Source: Bimuria novae-zelandiae CBS 107.79 (taxonomy: Eukaryota > Ascomycota > Dothideomycetes > Pleosporales > Didymosphaeriaceae). Taken from it: a stretch of DNA of 64,000 nucleotides. The notes under the pieces were generated by a model. The model saw nothing but the letters and a program-made list of their open reading frames with translations. It was not told the DNA's origin and made no database searches. The stretch lies in the NCBI GenBank assembly GCA_010015655.1, contig ML976694.1, positions 409,310-473,309 on the forward strand, given 5' to 3'. The position numbers and the translations under genes were made by a program. Position 1 is the stretch's first letter. Each line of letters begins with the position of its first letter. Shown piece by piece: positions 13,678-24,011 of this stretch.

Positions 13678-14896
13678 GGGAGACCTTTCAAGCTTCTCAG
13701 CTGTGCTACAAGGAACAGAGAAGATGTATCAACACCATGGACAAGCCGGCGGTTTGAAAATTGGAGATTGTGTGCAGCTTGAAGTCTATTTTGATCCCGA
13801 AACCATGTCGCGTTGACCGGCAATCCCCAGCCATCTCCTCTCGAGCGAGCTAAGACCCGCTCGCAACGCACTTTATGTCACAGTCACCAAGCTACTGTCG
13901 CCATAGTTCGACGGTGACGTGCAGGGAGCGGCAAGTCCGGCTCAACTCAACATCTATCCCCATGTTCGTAGTAAGTCAACAGTGTCCAATTGCTTTCGCT
14001 CTACTGGAGGCATGCTCCCTGGCCGCCTTTCTGCTATGGTATGCATCCCAACGTGTGCGAAGCACAGCTCACCGAGGTAACTCATTTAAATCAGACCAAC
14101 TGTAACACTGCCGCTGGTCCCTCTCATACCCGAAAAACATTTACTTTTGTCAATCCCTGCAATACATACCACATGGCACATGCAGAGTTCGCCGTGCTAT
14201 CACTGTCAGCTTTCGCGTTTCTAGGTCACACATCGCACCAAAACATTTGACGCGCGCCTTGTAAGAGAGCAACTTCATCTCCCTCCATTTCCCATCCCAA
14301 TTACGATGATATTGTAGCTAGTACCCGCGTGTAGACTACTATCCAACATTACAGTGCACCACCCACGCGATAAGAACGTGCAAAATCACTAATTAGAGTT
14401 TTAGGTTTGCCCCTTGTCTGCGCAATGTGCATCCCCTGCCATTGCTACCACGAGGCGAGTCGCGGGAGAGTCGCGGTTGCGCTTGTCTGGTTGCAGCAGG
14501 TGACAAACTGAAAAGGTCGGTACAACTCCCCGAGGCGCTGGGAAAACATGGACTAGAGTACGGAGACGAATGGAACAACGGAACAACGGAACAAGACTTC
14601 GCTAGCCCAACGTTCACATCGGTGCGAATTCCATCCATGGCTCCCCGGCCCCGAAGATTCCTAGGGTGCCAGACTTCCAAGGTCCATTTTCTTTCACGTG
14701 ATGTAGGCCATGTCTTGGCGAAACTCTAGTAGCTCGAAACTTTCGCCGCGACGTCAACATCCACGCTCACACAACACGCGCGCGCACGCATACACACCCC
14801 CACGGCCTCAACCTCCTCCTCCTCCTCCTCCTCATCATTATAACACGTGCGACATATAACAATAGCCGCCTCAAGTTATACAGCGCGACATACACG
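13678..14896. other. Divergent intergenic region upstream of PRP45
   Basis: Shared 5' region of two divergently transcribed genes. It includes a CTC microsatellite at 14812-14833 and a CA/GC-rich tract just before it, immediately upstream of the PRP45 start. No other gene is supported. Confidence 0.5.
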
Positions 14897-16710
14897 ATGT
14901 CGGTTGCCGCGACCCTGTCCAAGGCGCTCCCTCGACCGAAATACGACGCAGAAGAAGAACAGTTGCCTGCCCGAAACTCGCGCGTCCTCAGTACCGAGCG
15001 GTCCCTCACCACGCGGGGTCCTCCGCCCTACGGATCGCGCTCAGGATGGCGACCGCGGACCGCAGAAGATTTCGGGGACGGAGGGGCCTATCCCGAGTGC
15101 CATGTGAGTCTCTCTCATCTGGAGTGCATCACAAGTAGCGCTAATGTAAATTTCCAGGTTGCCCAGTACCCTCTTGATTTAGGCCGCAAGTCAGGCTCCG
15201 CATCAAAAAGCAATGCATTACAACTCCGTGTCGACAAGGAAGGGAAGAGCGATGTAGCCACCGAGATCGCACGTCGCGGCCATAGCGACTCGAGAATCAT
15301 ACACTCATCATTCAAAGACTTGATACCACTGCGACAGCAAGCAAACGCGGGAGAGCTAGATCTGGAGCGACCCAGCCAAGAGATGGTGCAAGCGACCAAG
15401 GAACGAACAGCGGCGGCTCTCGGCCAGCTCTTAAGTGGAATGAACCAGGCGCAGAACCCCAAGACGGTACGCGGAAGGGCGAAAGATGAACCGACGTTCG
15501 TTCGATATACGCCTACAGCACAGATGGGGGAGTCTCAGGGCAAGACTAGGATCCTCAAGATACAGCAGAGACAGATAGATCCGATGGTAAGTATTCTCGG
15601 TCGTCTAACATCAAACGTAGTGCTAACCATGCATCTTAGGAACCACCAAAATTTAAGCACAAACGCATTCCTGGCGGAGGAGGCTCGCCTCCACCGCCCG
15701 TGCTGCACTCACCTCCTAGGAAACTCACAGCTGCCGATCAAGAGCTCTGGAAGATTCCTCCCCCCATATCGAACTGGAAGAATCCCAAAGGTTATACGGT
15801 GCCATTAGACAAGAGGCTTGCAGCCGATGGGCGCGGCTTACAAGATGTAACGGTGAATTCGAAATTCGCGTCATTCAATGACGCTCTCCAGGCCGCAGAC
15901 AGACACGCACGAGAGGAAGTGAAGCAGCGTGCTCTGATGCAGCAGCGACTAGCAGAGAAGGAGAAGTTGCAGAAGGAAGAGCACCTCCGTGAGCTCGCTC
16001 GTCAAGCCCGCGAAGAGCGCGCAACCCACTCGCGCCGCCGAGGTAGCTCCTCTGAATCCGATTCCGATTCCGAAGAAGAAGCCGTTCGCCGACGGGAGGA
16101 AGCGCGAAAAGAGCGGAGACAGGAATTCCAGCGCGAACTGCGGCAGTCGAAGATGGGCCAGGAAAGAAAGTTGCAAATGTTGGCCCGGGAGCAGAACCGC
16201 GACATTAGTGAGAAGGTTGCGTTAGGTCTCGCAAAACCGACTCAGTCCGGGGAGTCGATGTACGACAGTCGCCTGTTCGGCCAGTCCTCAGGCTTCGACG
16301 CCGGCTTCAACGAAGACCAGGCTTACGACAAACCGCTCTTCGCCGCGCAGGACGCGATCTCCTCCATCTATCGGCCCTCCGTACAACAGGATGACGGCGA
16401 AGACGAAGGCCAGACGTACGACCGCATTACGAAGAGCAGCAAGTTTGAAGTGCTCGGCCGCGCAAAAGAAGGGTTCAAGGGGGCGGATTTGCAGGAGCAG
16501 CGGTCGGGGCCGGTGCAGTTTGAGAAGGATAACGGTCTATCCGCAAGCTTGCCAAGCACCAAAGTCAAAGTTGAAGAGAACGATCCGTTCCAGATCGATG
16601 CGATGATCAAGGAGGTGCGGAAAGAGAAGGCGGGCGAGAAGCGGCACGGGGTGCAGGAGCCAGAAGGGCGTTCGGCGAAGCGCGCAAAGGTCGAGGATGA
16701 CAGCGATTAG
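14897..16710 (+). CDS. PRP45: Pre-mRNA-processing protein 45 (SNW/SKIP family), 568 aa
   Basis: Exons 14897-15103, 15158-15586 and 15640-16710 give 568 residues. The protein is the SNW-domain splicing factor Prp45 (human SNW1/SKIP), which threads through the activated spliceosome and is recruited with the Prp19-associated complex. The N-terminal block contains YPLDLGRK; the diagnostic SNWKNPKG followed by PLDKRLAADGRG falls near residue 254. A Lys/Glu/Arg-rich helix follows, and the C-terminus ends in basic and acidic tracts (KRAKVEDDSD), a likely nuclear signal. Introns are 54 and 53 nt. The first is a multiple of three with no in-frame stop, so an unspliced message would carry an 18-residue insertion. 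Confidence 0.95.
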
Positions 16711-18094
16711 GACTCTGCTGTTGGGATGAGCGTTTGATTGGAGAGCAGTCCAGGTCATGGAGTTCTGGTTGGGTGTGTGTATAGGGCGGCGTTGGGCATC
16801 GGGACCGACGATAAGGGATAGCGAGAATGCATATTAGATACCACGTTTCTACTCTCGTTCACTGCATCTCAATCACTTCTAGTTGATATGGCTCAAGTGT
16901 GGATATTCGTGCGGTCTTGGATCTTGAGAAAACAGCTGTGGGTGCGGGGTCCATGTTCTGCAACGTGACATCCCCAGATCAGGCACAGAACTATGCGCCC
17001 ACTCACAGAACACATAGGCAGTGCAATTATCTCCCAACCCCAAACTTAGCTAAAATTCATGTTCTGAGACGATTTATTCGTCTTTGATGCCTCGCGAAGG
17101 ATTTCGTGGACAAAGTCGCACGTGGCATTTCTACTAGGAACGAAAATAGCACTGTACTCGGTCTCCCTGCGCACGGGTCGAAGTTACTAATCGTAACACT
17201 AGGATATGAGACTTAGTGTGCGGAGCAGTAATTATGTGAAATTCAACAGCGATTGAAGGTGTTGTGGTGATGTTGTGATTTTTCTAATGGTTTAGTACCG
17301 TACTTTACACGGGAAAATGTACTAAGTGGTCTCGAAATCCATGCAACTCCACAACCACCGCGGACATAATCGTAAACTTACTACACAGGTTGATACCGTA
17401 GGAAGCAAGATCTGATATATTCCAAGCAGAGCGTGCAGGCAATCCTTCTCGTCTAGTGAAAAGTTCGACATTTTTGTATACTAATTCATTTCGACTTTCA
17501 TCGCACAGCTCCGATATCACACACTCATCTCTCGGTCACCCCATCGCTTCAGTACACAAAATCATACCATCAAAAGAATAGAAGACTAATATGCATATGC
17601 GCATTGTACCAAGTATGGGTATCAAAAGCTAACACTACTCCCAAACGCCACGCTATGCACCACCCTTATACACCTACACTAAAACCCAAAACCATGAAAT
17701 TGTATAGATACCTGAGTCATTAGTAGACATACGGGCCGTATGGTCTGTTTCATATAAGCCCGAGCTGGGAGACGAAGTGGGTTACTGTCGAATGTCGGAG
17801 GGGTCTGGGTAGGGAGGATGTGGGTTGGGCAGAGGAAGGAAGTTCGGGTCGGAGTCTCAGTGAAGGCCTCACATAGTGGCCTTTGCAGATTCCGCTGGAG
17901 ATGCTGAGGAGGTGCGTCGGACATGTTGGAGTTGAAGATGCTGGTTATCGGTGTTGTTGTGCGCAACGATGAGTCGACCGCTGGATTGAGGGGACGAAGT
18001 AGAATTCCCATTGGCTGTGAGACATCCTCTCCGGAATCACAGCAAGTCTGCAGTCGCCGATTCCGCATATCCACCACATGCCGCCGACTTCGCC
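16711..18094. other. Convergent intergenic region between PRP45 and TAF11
   Basis: 3' regions of two convergent genes. Somewhat AT-richer than the flanks. Short frames at 17305-17520 and 17679-18098 have no recognisable domain. The second overlaps the TAF11 3' end antiparallel in frame choice and is treated as a shadow. Confidence 0.5.
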
Positions 18095-19105
18095 TCAACG
18101 AAACAGCCTCCTCCCACCCGTCCGCGCCAACGTCCTCTCTGGACCCTCCAAGCTCAGCCCCGCGAACCCAGCGCCACCACCATCACGATCCCTCTTATAC
18201 CGCCTCAGCGCCTCCCGCAGATGGGCGGGCGTCAACGGGCCCTTGTCCTCCTCCTTCAACCGGTCTTGTAGACTCACATCGCGCGGGATCTCCTTCCAGA
18301 AGTCCATATTTGCCACGGTGTCATGCGGGTGCAGGTGGGCGTTCTGAAGCTGCTGGCGATTCGGCTTGCTCGTCGGCCGATGTCCAAACGGCTCCTGCAG
18401 ACCCTGCTGTAGGATGTTCGGGGGCATATCCGGATTCGGCATGTGTGTGCGCGCAGCGGCCCACTCGTCGCGCACCGTGAGGGCGCGGTCGATCAACTCG
18501 CCGACGAAAGCTTTGCTGTACGATTTGACGGCGAGTATGACGTTCGGCGGGACGGACTGGCTGAGGGTCTGGTTGACTAGCTTGCGCACCATGGCCGTCT
18601 TGAGCTGGACGCGGCGGTACACGGCGTAGGCATCTTGCTGCGAAGGGTCCATGGCCATCACCAGCAGACGCTCGTTGTGGGCGGCTTGTTCCCTGGCTGC
18701 TGCGGAGGGGCGCTCGCCTTCGACACCTTCCTCGCGCTCCTCGCCGTAGTCGTCGTCTGCTTCATCGTCTTCTTCGCCTTCTGCGCCCGCTGCGCCATTT
18801 AAAGAGCCATTGTCGGGTTGGGCGCCGCGGACAGAGCTGCCGGCGATGCTGGCGCCGTCGTCATTCTTGCGCTTTCGCTTCTTGCCGCCGCCGCCGTTGG
18901 CAAAGGATGCCGTGTCGATGCTTCCGACCGAGGGTGAGCGGCTGTGACGGAGAGGCGAGCCTACGCTGGTTTCATTGTCGGGGTCGAAGGAGTTGCGGAG
19001 GTTGGAGGGCTTGCGCTTCTTTACTTGTGAGGAGACGCTGGAGATGGAGCCGCGTTTGCGAGGATTGGGCACGTTGATCTGAGGAATGTGCGGCGGAGAC
19101 GTCAT
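18095..19105 (-). CDS. TAF11: TFIID subunit TAF11, histone-fold protein, 336 aa
   Basis: A single uninterrupted frame of 336 codons. Residues of roughly 145-215 form the TAFII28 histone fold, with the run AVYRRVQLKTAMVRKLVNQT and then VPPNVILAVKSYSKAFVGEL. The partner in TFIID is TAF13, and the dimer contacts TBP and promoter DNA (family knowledge). The N-terminal 130 residues are disordered, with a basic cluster KKRKRK and an acidic run of Glu/Asp just before the fold. The C-terminal extension after the fold (FWKEIPRDVSLQDRLKEEDK) is typical of filamentous fungi. No intron is needed. Confidence 0.95.
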   Translation of the reverse strand: MTSPPHIPQINVPNPRKRGSISSVSSQVKKRKPSNLRNSFDPDNETSVGSPLRHSRSPSVGSIDTASFANGGGGKKRKRKNDDGASIAGSSVRGAQPDNGSLNGAAGAEGEEDDEADDDYGEEREEGVEGERPSAAAREQAAHNERLLVMAMDPSQQDAYAVYRRVQLKTAMVRKLVNQTLSQSVPPNVILAVKSYSKAFVGELIDRALTVRDEWAAARTHMPNPDMPPNILQQGLQEPFGHRPTSKPNRQQLQNAHLHPHDTVANMDFWKEIPRDVSLQDRLKEEDKGPLTPAHLREALRRYKRDRDGGGAGFAGLSLEGPERTLARTGGRRLFR

Positions 19106-20011
19106 GCTGGAAGGCGAGTTTCGGCGGTAGAGGGAGGGAGTCTCGGGGTGTGAGATAGCTATGGGTGAGTATGCTTCGGTGAAGGCTCTTTTGGGGTGAG
19201 GCAGAGAACGCGACGTGGGGGCTTCGATGCGCGCCGCTACGTGAAAACGGCGCTAGTAACGCGGTCGTCTCTCACCACCTGAGCATCACTGCATCTATCG
19301 TCTGATCCCGGAGCGCGTATCGCTTGGAGCTGTAGCTGTATATAAACTCTCGCCTCTCCTTCTTCCCTTCTCTCTACACCTTTATACATTCTCCTAAGAG
19401 GCTAAAAAGCATCGCTCGAAGGTAGCATGTGTGACGTAGCCCTAAAACATATCAGCCATATGCTATGTGGAGCATAGCTGCGCGTTCAAAACCGCTGCTA
19501 TTCAAACACATGTGCCTGCGATCGACGCTTTCGAAGATCAAATGCACGGAGATGGTCATCATCATCATGATCACAGTCCCTGGTCTCTACTGTGGCACAG
19601 ACCTGTAGTTTTGGATATAAATATCTCAGAGTGAGGAGGCAGGACGGTACACACCATCTATCCTCCTCAAAGGGACTTGAATTGCCGGTCTTCATATAAA
19701 TACCCCTCCTTTCAATTCAATAAATAAGAACCACGCCTGAATTTCCTTCCAGGAGTGTTGACACAGATAAATACCCGTCCATATCTTCCCTCGTTCCCCA
19801 CAACCCCCACAGTTCTTGGCCTTTCTACAAAGTTTAAAAAACCCTGTGAGAGGGTTCGAATGTGGCAGGGGTGGAAGTCTAAAACCACCATGGCGAAGAC
19901 CATGAGATTGCAATTCGAGAACTGCCATCATGTTCCAAACTTTCTCATCATCAAGATATGTGTTCTTTGGACCGCCAGGTATGCGCGATGACCATCATCA
20001 TCACACTGTAC
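19106..20011. other. Intergenic region between TAF11 and the first pogo element
   Basis: Contains the TAF11 promoter (near 19106-19400, with TATATAAA at about 19338) and the 48-bp dispersed repeat at 19715-19762. Short frames on both strands around 19690-19990 are unconvincing. Confidence 0.5.
19715..19762 (-). repeat. 48-bp dispersed repeat, copy 1
   Basis: The reverse complement of this segment matches 35863-35910 at 45 of 48 positions (my alignment). It contains GGCGTGGTTCTTATTTATTG. It may be the tail of a small transposon or MITE. Confidence 0.7.
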
Positions 20012-22144
20012 TACCGTTCCTTGGCAGTCAATGCGCGCAGTCAGTCAACGCGCGCCCTCCGCATCTCCGCGCCGCCAACAAAATATAGTATAGAGCTCTC
20101 TACAATAGTTTTTATTGCAGGATTTTTTGGTGTTGAGTGCGACTGAGTATATTGAATATGGCCAGCTTGTAGTATTTACAAATATCGCGTTGGTGTTTTG
20201 ATTGTTCGCCCACTGCGCGAGGAGAGCTGTGAGGGCGTTGGCGTCGCCCTCTCTACTTCAACAACCCTCTGAGGCGTACGCGGAGGCTTGTTTTTGTGCG
20301 TTCTTCGAGGAGTTGACAGAAAAGTACGCTGATTTCCTATTTGGGAAAGCTTAATACGATTTTTGAGGCGCTTTTTGGCTATACGAGCTTGTTTGCGGAG
20401 AGCTTTTTGAGAGTCCTTCTCAGCTCTCTCCCTCGCGCGCCTCTTGAGCTTGCGCGCGCGCAATACGCCTCTCTGCCTGCAAACGTTGTTTGAGCTCCTT
20501 ATTTGATCTCTGTATCTCCTTTTTGCGTGCTTTTTGGAGTAGCTCCTCTTGTTTATCCGCCTCTTGTTGAGCAAGAGCGTCGCGAGCTCTCTGTACGCGG
20601 GCGGGCGACCAGAAAACAGCTCCTCCATGCCACTCCTCAGGTTGTAATAAGGGCAACGCCTTGCCCTTGGTTTTGCGACGTTTCTGATTGGCGAGGGCCT
20701 CTCGTAGGCCTTTGTTCTCATCCTTAAGCAGTTGATTTTGTACGGAAATTGAGTGTATAGTAGAGCTGAGCGTGCGCGCTGCTCTATCGGCGATATCGCT
20801 GACGGTGGAGCGTAGTAGTCTCTCAATTTTGCGCCAATCTGACGCGCTGAGTACTGAGAGAGAGCTCTCTCGCGACGAGTGCCTTGGTGGAGGCTGATTG
20901 TTGAACCTTTCGAGTATATGAGTCGGGTCTTGCGGCCAAATCCCTGTACCCGTAAAAGCCTTTACAATCAATTGCGGAGTAGTACAACTGGCCCAGGCCT
21001 TCCAGAAGAGAGGGAAGAAGTCTCTTTTTGCCACTGTTGATAGTCCCTGGCACCTGAGCAAGTATGCCGCCAACTCGTTGGTGTACGCTGTAGAGAGAGA
21101 CTTGAAAATACAAACGTCGAGAGGCTGCAACGTGTGGGTAGCGTGAGGAGGAAATACCGCAAGGAGAATCTTGTTCTGGTCGCAGTAGTTGATAAAATCC
21201 ATAGTAACGTGAGATCCATGGCCGTCAAGTATCAATAACCGATATTGTCGTCGCGCTTTTTGTGTGGTACAGCGATCAAACACCTGCTCGAGCCAGCCAA
21301 CGCCAACCTGATTGTTTGACCACCCAGAGGTTGTTGACGTGATAAATATGCCGTGATTCTCGTCAATTTCTTCTACCCAGCTTGATTGTAGGCTCTCATT
21401 ATCAGACTGATAAATGAGGGCTGGCGCAACGAGAGAGCCGTCGGCGCAAATACATGCCAATACTGATATCCACTCGCGCGACCCGTCCTGTATACTTTGC
21501 TGTACTTGTTTGCTCTCAAATAGAGCCCTGCTGAAGATCCGTTTGGTGCGCCCAGTGATCCCAAGGAGAAAGCCTTTCTCATCCATATTGTACGTTTGTT
21601 CAGGTTGTATGCCGTATTTGTTGATTCTGTCGTACAAAAGTTGAAAGTAGAGCTCATATTTGCCCTTTGCATCAGCGTTGTGGCGATTGGTATCAAGCCC
21701 TGTTGACCAGCGCGATATGAGGTCCTCTTTGTAGCGCTGCACAAAGCGACTGACCCAGCTCATTGAGACCTCCTTGTGAGCAATATTTGACGCGAAATTT
21801 CTCATCATATGGCGTGTAGGAGGTAGCCCACGCTCAGTCAGTTGGTGTATGTATTGTAGGAGCTCTCTCTCTTGGTTTGGGTGGAGATTTCTGCGATTCT
21901 TGTCGGCAACTTGACGCGCTTGTGATGCGCGTTGGTGCCGCCGGGTCAATGTAGAGCGCACAACACTAAATCTTTTTGCGATTTCTGTATACGTAAAATG
22001 TTCTCCTGGTTCTAGCGATTCGATTGCTTGTAATGCGGCGTCAATTGGATCCATATTGGTGTAGTGGTGTAGGTGCAAAGTTTGGTGTTGTATCGCGCGC
22101 GCGCGCGTTGACTGACTGCGCGCGTTGAGTGCCAAGACACGGTA
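20012..22144 (-). mobile_element. Fot1/pogo-like Tc1-mariner element 1, near-intact
   Basis: Terminal inverted repeats of about 40 bp: the left end reads CCGTTCCTTGGCAGTCAATG and the reverse complement of the right end reads CCGTGTCTTGGCACTCAACG; both continue into GCGCAGTCAGTCAACGCGCG. The ends sit on TA; in fact the 5-bp string TACTA flanks the element on both sides (20009-20013 and 22143-22147). Base composition is normal with no RIP, so this is the youngest of the three neighbouring elements. Confidence 0.9.
20420..22054 (-). CDS. DDE transposase of the Fot1/pogo family, C-terminus frameshifted
   Basis: The start at 22054 (MDPIDAALQAIESLEPGEHF) is chosen because the two neighbouring elements start with the same residues; a longer frame begins inside the inverted repeat and is unlikely. 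The 544-residue product has an N-terminal helix-turn-helix (TYTEIAKRFSVVRSTLTRRH), a CENP-B-type second DNA-binding domain ending near SWVSRFVQRYKEDLISRW, and a DDE_1 catalytic core: NMDEKG near residue 157, DGHGSH near 275 and QPLD about 36 residues later, a DD35D arrangement. The frame stops at 20420, but a second minus-strand frame continues to 20176, adding a basic coiled tail that ends GRTIKTPTRYL, as in related transposases. A single indel between about 20420 and 20470 therefore removes the tail but not the catalytic residues. Confidence 0.88.
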   Translation of the reverse strand: MDPIDAALQAIESLEPGEHFTYTEIAKRFSVVRSTLTRRHQRASQARQVADKNRRNLHPNQERELLQYIHQLTERGLPPTRHMMRNFASNIAHKEVSMSWVSRFVQRYKEDLISRWSTGLDTNRHNADAKGKYELYFQLLYDRINKYGIQPEQTYNMDEKGFLLGITGRTKRIFSRALFESKQVQQSIQDGSREWISVLACICADGSLVAPALIYQSDNESLQSSWVEEIDENHGIFITSTTSGWSNNQVGVGWLEQVFDRCTTQKARRQYRLLILDGHGSHVTMDFINYCDQNKILLAVFPPHATHTLQPLDVCIFKSLSTAYTNELAAYLLRCQGLSTVAKRDFFPLFWKAWASCTTPQLIVKAFTGTGIWPQDPTHILERFNNQPPPRHSSRESSLSVLSASDWRKIERLLRSTVSDIADRAARTLSSTIHSISVQNQLLKDENKGLREALANQKRRKTKGKALPLLQPEEWHGGAVFWSPARVQRARDALAQQEADKQEELLQKARKKEIQRSNKELKQRLQAERRIARAQAQEAREGES

Positions 22145-23788
22145 CTACCGTGCCGAGACAGTCAGTGCGCAGAGACAAGCAATGCGCACCCCACAACAAT
22201 CTATCCCCAACTTTGACGCGCCGCATCTCCAACAATATGGACCCGATTGAGGCCGCGGTTGCAGCGATCGAATCGCTAGAACCAGGAGAATCTTTTACAT
22301 ATACAGAAATCGCAAAAAGATTTGGTGTGGTTCGCTCTACGTGAACGCGCAGGCACCAACGCGTTATAAAAGGATACTAACTTACTAACTAAGATTACTA
22401 AAACCTTAATAACTAATAAGAGAAGGGGCTTTTATAGTATATATAGTATCTTACTAGAAGAGGGCTACCTCTTACGCGGAGAATAATATAGAACTTTATA
22501 TTAAAAATTGCTAAAAAGGATATCTTTATATAATAGGTTAATTGCTTTATTAGGCGCTACTATAACTTCTTAATCTTATAATAGATAACTAGGCTAGATA
22601 GCAATTGCTATAACGCTAATTTAGGGGTAAAATATAAGCTCTATTTTAAGCTTCTGCATAAAAAGATAGCGTAGTATGGCGTAGAGCCTTAGCATATCTA
22701 TAATATGGACGAGAAAGGCTTCCTACTTGGCATCACGGGCAGGTCAAAAAGGATCTTTAATAGGCCTCTGTATGAGAGTCGCCAAGTCAGGCAATCTATC
22801 TAGGATGGCAACTATGAGTGGATCTCGCTCATCGCATGCGTATGCGCTAACAGATTTACTATTACTCTATCGCTAATCTATTAATCTGACGCTAAGACTC
22901 TATAATTAAGCTAGGTTAAAGAAATTAACGCTAACTTTTATAAAGTCTTTATTAGCTTATTAACCTCTAGATAGTTAAACAACGAGATAGGGCTTTAATA
23001 GCTTAAATAGGTGTTTAATTATTATATAAAGGAGAAAACTAAAAAAGCTTAACGCGCATATTAACTTCTAATACTAAATAAGTATAAATTTTACGTTATA
23101 ATAAATTTTATTAACTATTATAATAGTAATAAGATCCTCCTAGTAATATTTCCCCTTATTTAACTTATACGCTGTAGCCTTTAGACATTTATATATTTAA
23201 GTCCCTCTTTACTACCTATAGTAACGAGCTCTCCGCACATCTCTATAAAAGTTAAGGCCTATTAATAATTACTAAAAGAGACTTCTTTATAATATTTTAG
23301 AGGGCATAAACAACGTTAATTACGCTATAATTAGTTATTAGAGCTTTTAAGTATATAGGTATCTCGCTACTAGATCCTACGCCTATCCTCTGTTAATTTA
23401 ATAAAGATTACTCTCTAGAATAGAGATTACGCGAGAGCTCTACGTTAGTACTTAGCGCGTTAAATTAGCGTAAAATAGAGTAACTTCTACGCTTTATAGT
23501 TAAAGATATCTTAATAGAGGAGACGCGCAAGCTTAGCTAGATAATATACTTAATTTTTATAGAAAAGTAGCTCTTAGAGTATAAGAATTAGGGCCTACGA
23601 GACGCTTTTATTAACTAGAGACGGCGTTAGATAAAGGGCAAGACTCTACCTATTAAGTAGCAAGATAGGGGGTATAAAGGAGCTATTTTTTAGTTTCCTG
23701 CCTACGTATAGAGGGCGCGCGACTTGCTTAATTAATAAGAAGCTAAAAAATAATAATTATAACTCTAAAAAGAAGAGTAGAGAAAGAT

Positions 23789-24011
23789 TGTCCGATTACA
23801 TGGTCCCTTTGTTTTGGCAAGGTGGCTGGCGCACCTGTACCCTTACCGGAAACGCATTCTGCCCTTGCCTAAAGCGGCTTCCACCCTTGCATTCTATAAC
23901 AAAGCAAGGGATATAGAGGCGTCTTACCTCTTAAATACTTAGATAAGAGAGAATAACCTTAGATTAATTAATAATTATTCTGTTTTATTAAGATTACCTT
24001 TTAATTTAATA
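23789..24011 (+). repeat. 5' LTR of the nested Copia
   Basis: Begins TGTCCGATTACATGG and ends ...TTTAATTTAATA, which aligns to TTCAATCTGACA of the partner LTR. The outer ~135 bp are clean; the inner ~85 bp carry C-to-T and G-to-A changes. Confidence 0.93.

Noticed and set aside
19835..19880. GGTTCGAA resembling a tRNA T-loop
   Set aside because: The bases around it do not pair into a T-stem and no D- or anticodon arm is found; no tRNA gene was supported anywhere in the window.
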